Assembly: GCA_024336345.1 (NCBI GenBank)
Contig: JANFOG010000015.1
Span: 434,001 to 498,000 of the forward strand
Length of the DNA stretch: 64,000 nucleotides
Source of the DNA: Mariannaea sp. PMI_226
Lineage: Eukaryota; Ascomycota; Sordariomycetes; Hypocreales; Nectriaceae
Reading direction: 5' to 3'
Shown here: piece after piece, positions 59,270 through 64,000 of the stretch
Layout: the number at the start of each line of letters is the position of its first letter
Position numbering within the stretch: position 1 is the first letter of the stretch
Translations under genes and position numbers: made by a program
The notes under the pieces: generated by a model
Told to the model about the DNA's origin: nothing
Seen by the model: only the letters and a program-made list of their open reading frames with translations
Databases searched by the model: none

Positions 59270-60591
59270 TTAGACGCCGTCCACGTAGAACACGGAGCCG
59301 TCACTGTTACCGCTGTAGGTGTAACCGCAGTTACCGTTGCCAACAACGTAGCCAGCGCCAGTGTCGGAGCCCTTCTTGGACAGGATGTAGTTGGGGTGGT
59401 TCACCTGGGAGTTGCAGGTCTCGCCCTCATGGAAGAGGAGGAAGCAGTTGCGGTTGCGGCCTCGGAAGATCCAGGTCTCGCAAGTGCCAAACAGCTGGCA
59501 AGCATTGCAGCACTCAACGGCTGTGGCGGCACCATCAGCGACAGTCTGGAAGTCGGAACCGACACCAGGACCGTTGTTGTCGACGTTGGTGGCGTAGTAG
59601 CCGACACCGCCGTTGTTGAAGTTGGCACCAAAGATGTTCTCCGGCTTGCAGGCGTTCCAAACGGTAGGGCCAGGCAGGACGTTGGTGGTAGTAGTGGTAG
59701 TGTGGATAGTGCTGGTCTCGAAGACGGTGGTGAAGGTGGTGACGCTTGAGGTGGAAGTGGAAGTCACAGTGACGGAAACATCCGAGGGAACAAGAGTCGT
59801 GGTGGTGGAGAGAGTCTTGGTCTTAGTGCTGGTCGAGTAGACATTGACAGTCTTGGTGGTAGGGTAAACGGTCTTGCTGACAGTCTTGGTCTTGGTGTTG
59901 GGGACGGACTTGGTGCCTGCATTTAGGAAAAGAGGAGTTAGTGGAAAACGATCTTGCTAACTCGGTGTCTAGAGGGGAAACCAGGAGAGGGGGAGGATCA
60001 AGGGGGAGAGGAAGGAGAGAAACACGTACAGTGGACCTTGACGGGGTAAGAGTAGGCCTGAACACCCTTCTTAGCAGCACGAGCGTGAACGTTGCTGGCG
60101 CCACGGCGCTGGGGACCGTTGAGGAAATACGAGTTGAGGGTGTCCTTGATTGGACGGAAACCCTCAGTGGTAGGAATCACGGTAGTGGAGGTGGATGAAG
60201 TGGTGTCCGTATCCGTCTGAGTGGTTGTCACGGTACCAGTAATGGTATCAGTCTCGACAGAGAACTCGGTGGTGGTCGTGCTGAAAGTGTCGGTGACGGT
60301 GGAGTCAGTGACAGTGAAGGTCTTGGTGGCCAACTTGGTGACAGTGACCCAGTGAGAGACCTTCTTGGTCACAACCGGCTGAATGGTCTTGGTGACGGTA
60401 GGCTGGTGGCTGCTGGTCTTGGTCACAGTGTCGGTGGGCACATGCTTGGTTGACTTGAGACCCAACTCAGTGTGGCAGACGACAGTGGTTTTGGCAGTGG
60501 TCTTGGCAGTGGTCTTCTTGGTGGTGGTGGCAGCGATGCCAGAAGCCGCCAGAAGCTGCAGAAACACTGAAGTCACGAGCGTCGCCTTCAT
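59270..60591 (-). CDS. adhesin-like wall protein, Thr-rich with PAN-like C-terminus
   Basis: Exons 60591-60030 and 59916-59270 give 402 residues. The ATG at 60591 opens a signal peptide, MKATLVTSVFLQLLAASGIA. Thr/Lys/Val repeats follow (TTTKKTTAKTTAKTTVVCHT and many TVTKT, TTTT words), interrupted by RRGASNVHARAAKK near the exon join. After more Thr repeats a globular domain begins at NACKPENIFGANFNNGGVG, with ECCNACQLFGTCETWIFRGR and CFLLFHEGETCNSQV. The spacing of its cysteines resembles PAN/apple domains, which bind protein or carbohydrate. The Thr-rich part would be heavily O-mannosylated. No GPI site is obvious at the C-terminus. Confidence 0.8.
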
Positions 60592-62716
60592 GATGAACGA
60601 TTGACTGGATCAGGAGTGAACTAGTGATCTGAAGGGAGAAGGAAGAGATGAGAGATGAGTGGCTGAATAGACTTCGAGAGGAACCGAGTGGTAAGATGAA
60701 GGTCGATTTATACAAACTCGTCTGTCTATCTCTGAAGCCAAGAATCGATATTGTTCTTCCCCCCTCTCTTCCCCCTCCCCGCCTCCCTTCCTTCAAAGCC
60801 CAGTAGATCTTAGCATCCGGCGCTTCGCCAATACCTTCCTGACGTCTAAGTCCCAAGCAAACGTCCCATCTCAGGCGTTCGGTCCTAGCGCGGGTCCGTA
60901 AAGGATGACCGTTGCGCTAGGGCATGGTAGGCCAGCTGTCGCTTGACGTTTGTTCTAAGCGCCTTTTGGAACTGCATGGATGATTCCCATGCTGGAAAGA
61001 GTGACAGTTGTAGCTAACCTGTCCCAATAGTGCCAAGAAAAATCGATAGATCGATCATCGATGTGGACTCCACAGAGGATAGTCGAGGGCCAGAACTGAC
61101 TGGACCTAGGACAATGGATACAGCTTATTACCGTGCTCCTGCTGGTTCGGTGGTCTGGTTGGCTGGATCCAATGCTGGACCAGCTCCCCGTTCGATCAAA
61201 AGCTCGGAAGACTCCGAAATTAAGCAATGCAATAACCAAGCCACCTAAGCTTAAATGATGACCCCTGACAGTTCTTGTGCGACGCCATTGGGGAACTTAC
61301 GATGACGTTACACCAATGGGGTGATTATGTCAGATGAAGCACGAAACGAGACAAGTCAATAATCGTTTGATGTCAATACGAGGGCCTTATTAGGGCAGCT
61401 TGATAATGATAGTTATATTCGCGGTTATTTATTTCCTTCTCTCTCTCTTTTTTTTCTTCACATCTACCAGCTTTTTGCCTGAGACACGCACTAGAAAGAA
61501 GAGAAAAAAAAAAAAGCTAACAGAAGAGACAATAAATAAGCAATTATAGGCCTAGGCTAATTCGACTCTAAATGGGTATAAGTGTCAAGACTCCATACCA
61601 AACGTGCCGGACTAAACGTGTCACCTGCTCCAACTCTAGCCACTTCTGGCTATTATGCAGAATTTGCGGCCCATTGAGGAAGCGAACCAACCGGCCAACT
61701 AAGCTACTCCATATCCCTAGGCAAAATATCTCTCCTGTCACTTTGTTATCCCAGTGAAGATCACGTAAACAGTAAAGAGTGTGTCCCAAACATCGTCACC
61801 CTAGACGATCTGGGTCCTAATTAGGTACTACTGCTACTACAGGGGCACCGGAGCTCGTGGGTTTCCAAATATTGCAAGATCGATTTTTTCTAAATTGCTC
61901 CCTATGTTATGAAAGATCATCTTGTGATTCATTTATTTCCAATTACAAATTCGATCAACTATAAAAAAAAACCTTCATCTAGCCGCCAAACATAGACCTT
62001 AGACGAGACTAGTTTATTGGACAGTCGACTCAGGCTATTGCAACAAGCTTAGACAATTTCCGAAGCGGTGTGGACTATTCTTGTACTGTATAGGAGAGAG
62101 CCTTGCTCCATGTGGGCTGATAGTTGACAGTCTTGGACCAAACACAGCGGAGATTGGAACCTGTCCGGGTAACCCTAGTATGATTCAGGAATCCCAAAAG
62201 AGGTGGCAGGTCGACCAACGAGGAGCAACCAGACGCCAAATACTGCACTCTTGCGGAGTCATGCAACCTCGGCCTGGCTGGATAAGCAATATACAGAGCA
62301 TCGTTCAGCTCGCATCGTGTAGCTGCTAAGTCTAAACCAGAACACGTCTGTGGGTTGTACTATTTGGAACATTATCGATGTAGAATTCGATAGTCTTGGG
62401 TTGAGCGGTTCTAGACGCGTTTACAAGATTGTCTCGCTCTCGAGAGGTATCATATTACGATATAATTTTAGGAGACCCTCGCAGCTCTCCCGCCTTCTTT
62501 TAGAAGTGAGCATAAACAAGGGGGCAACTCTTGAGACAGACCGACTGACTCTCGTTTTATTGCTGTCGTCGGATTCCCGTTTCGTTTCCAGCTATCTGCT
62601 GTGCTTTATTGCATTGCACTCTCTGGTTCTTTGTTTTATACCCGTCTTCCTAATATTCTCTCTTTTTTTTGAGTTCTACTGGCTTCCTCTGAAGCCTGAG
62701 AAACTCATTGCCCAGC
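60592..62716. other. 2.1-kb intergenic region
   Basis: The part next to the adhesin gene is rich in purine/pyrimidine tracts (60655-60790), as in strong fungal promoters. The part before the next gene is pyrimidine-rich (62560-62700). No exon or RNA gene was found. Confidence 0.4.
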
Positions 62717-64000
62717 ATGCACTTCCCTAAAGACCTTGCATCTTTGGCTTGTGCCGCTCTCCTCCTATGTGGCTCCTCCTCTGCCGCGCCTAGCCCTTCG
62801 CTGCGTCATCTCGACGTTCGCGATGAAGCCGGCTCCAACTCAGATGACACAAATGCCAACAGCACTAGTCTTCAGCCTGTTGTCCCTCCTGCGGTCGACA
62901 CGGAAGATCTCTCCATCCTTGACCTTGATCATCAAGTCACGCTGGCATGGGCTGGCTCGACCACCGACTCAGGCAAAGAGCGCAAGCTGAACCGCCAAAG
63001 CGGTATCTTCTCACAAGCCAACTTTACCTTCCTGCATCCAGTCGTCCCACTTGATCATTCAACCTTCATCTCTGATATCTCCTGCTCAGACCACGGTCGT
63101 CTCACTGCCACTCTGACCGCTGCGGCTTATAGCTATGCCAAGAAGAACTGGGCGGGAGCCAAGGATATAGTCTTCGTTACTTCTGTGGACGGATGCGGAT
63201 TGGACGATGCCAATGATTACTTCCACGCCACATCCGTCTCTTTCTCTGACAGCGACAAGACCTTCACAGCCGTGGGTTCCTCTGTAGGTTACAAGAGCAT
63301 CGCCACGAATTTCAACCTCAAATGGGGTGATGTTGGTACCCTCGACTTGAAGCGTGCCATTGACAAGAGATCTGTACGTCTGCCCTTGGCTCCCCTAATA
63401 AATGTTTCCAATAAATTATTGGATATAACTTCAACATGTTGCTAATATTCTCTCTTACAGATGTTCGAACCTCATCCCCTCTTCCGCCGCGACAGGGAAG
63501 ACTTCACCGTCTCCTGGAGTGCTTACCTTACTGATCTCCTCGGTACCGCAGACGATGCTCCATGGGAGGAGGCGGCGCTGCTTTGGAAGTGGGGCAAGGA
63601 AGACGGCGAGGAAGATGATTCCTATGAGAAGGGTGAGGTCGCCAACCCCAACGGTCACCATAAACGCTGGAACGAGTCTGCCCTTGCCGAGCGCGACCTC
63701 GACTATGGTCTTGCTCTCTACTGTGTTGAGTGTGGCTTTGAGGGATCTGCTGACATCTGGGGCGAAATCGACGTCGATATCTCTATCCTCCCCCCTTTTC
63801 TTGAGGTGACTACCGTCCAGGCTGGAATGAACGCCCAGTTCAAGGCTGGACTTAACCTTGGCATGCAAGCTTTTGTCAAGTATGAGAAAGAATGGGAGAA
63901 GGAGCTGGACCGAATCCCTCTCGGTGGATTTGATATTCCCTTGCTTGTCGATATCGGCCCGTACGTCAGTGTGTCTGTGAAGGCTTCAGCAGGCATCGAG
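62717..64000 (+). CDS. secreted wall-type protein (DUF7029/DUF7223-like), partial
   Basis: Exon 1, 62717-63373, and exon 2, 63461 onwards, reading to the right edge in phase 0. The ATG at 62717 begins MHFPKDLASLACAALLLCGS, a signal peptide. A region with QANFTFLHPVVPLDHSTFIS, SDHGRLTATLTAAAYSYAKK and FVTSVDGCGLDDANDYFHAT precedes a Lys-Arg-Ser processing site at the exon end. The second exon has WSAYLTDLLGTADDAPWEEA, an acidic segment, GHHKRWNE and YCVECGFEGSADIWGEIDVD. This order resembles large fungal secreted proteins of the DUF7029/DUF7223 type, often wall associated. The stop is outside the window. Confidence 0.78.

Noticed and set aside
59391..60604. Plus-strand Val/Gly-rich open frames
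   Set aside because: They are complements of Thr-rich repeats in the adhesin gene.
1..64000. CRISPR arrays, prokaryotic operons, viral or transposase genes
   Set aside because: No regularly spaced repeats, ribosome-binding sites, reverse transcriptase or transposase motifs were recognised in the window.

Overview
The window is nuclear DNA from a filamentous ascomycete (Pezizomycotina, probably a Sordariomycete). The evidence is genes split by short GT-AG introns (about 50-120 bp, with CTAAC/CTGAC-like branch sites), fungal Zn2Cys6 and C2H2 regulators, sugar-porter and allantoate-type MFS carriers, many secreted Ser/Thr-rich wall proteins, 5S rRNA genes scattered singly rather than in the rDNA, and a nuclear tRNA-Glu with a canonical intron. 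No prokaryotic, organellar or viral block was seen. Exon structures were solved by hand: each solved model has GT..AG introns and a reading frame that closes to a multiple of three.

Layout. 0-7.7 kb: a NIT4/NirA-like Zn2Cys6 regulator (minus), a divergent mitochondrial tricarboxylate-type carrier (plus) and a quinate/sugar-type MFS permease (minus), with repeated CCGCGG palindromes in the shared intergenic region and upstream of the permease. 7.7-15.2 kb: AT-rich and gene-poor, with a decayed copy of the tricarboxylate carrier, a Cys-containing small secreted protein, tRNA-Glu(UUC) and an Asp-rich secreted protein. 15.2-25.4 kb: class II aldolase/adducin enzyme, C2H2 plus fungal_trans regulator, Dal5-like MFS carrier, a 5S rRNA gene and a cyanamide-hydratase-like HD enzyme. 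25.6-32.3 kb: membrane proteins, two of them broken by in-frame stops (one hidden in small exons), a type I membrane protein with a repeated tail, and a DOMON-cytochrome b561 protein.

34-40 kb: an uncharacterised protein with a 14-nt first exon, a tandem pair of 5S rRNA genes, a large secreted Ser/Thr-rich protein and a duplicated repeat with a 35-bp hairpin. 40-51.4 kb: a secreted orphan, a metallo-beta-lactamase-fold hydrolase, an orphan gene with an unresolved 5' end, a membrane SDR and an alpha-glucoside-type permease. 51.4-57 kb is a gene desert. 57-64 kb: a small membrane protein, an apparent frameshifted orphan, an adhesin-like protein with a C-terminal Cys-rich domain, and a secreted wall-type protein running off the right edge.

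The most coherent functional unit is the left-end trio: the regulator belongs to the family whose members NIT4/NirA bind TCCGCGGA-like sites, and such sites sit in front of it, its carrier neighbour and the permease. The 15-23 kb group (aldolase, C2H2 regulator, anion permease) could be a second small catabolic set, but only proximity supports that.
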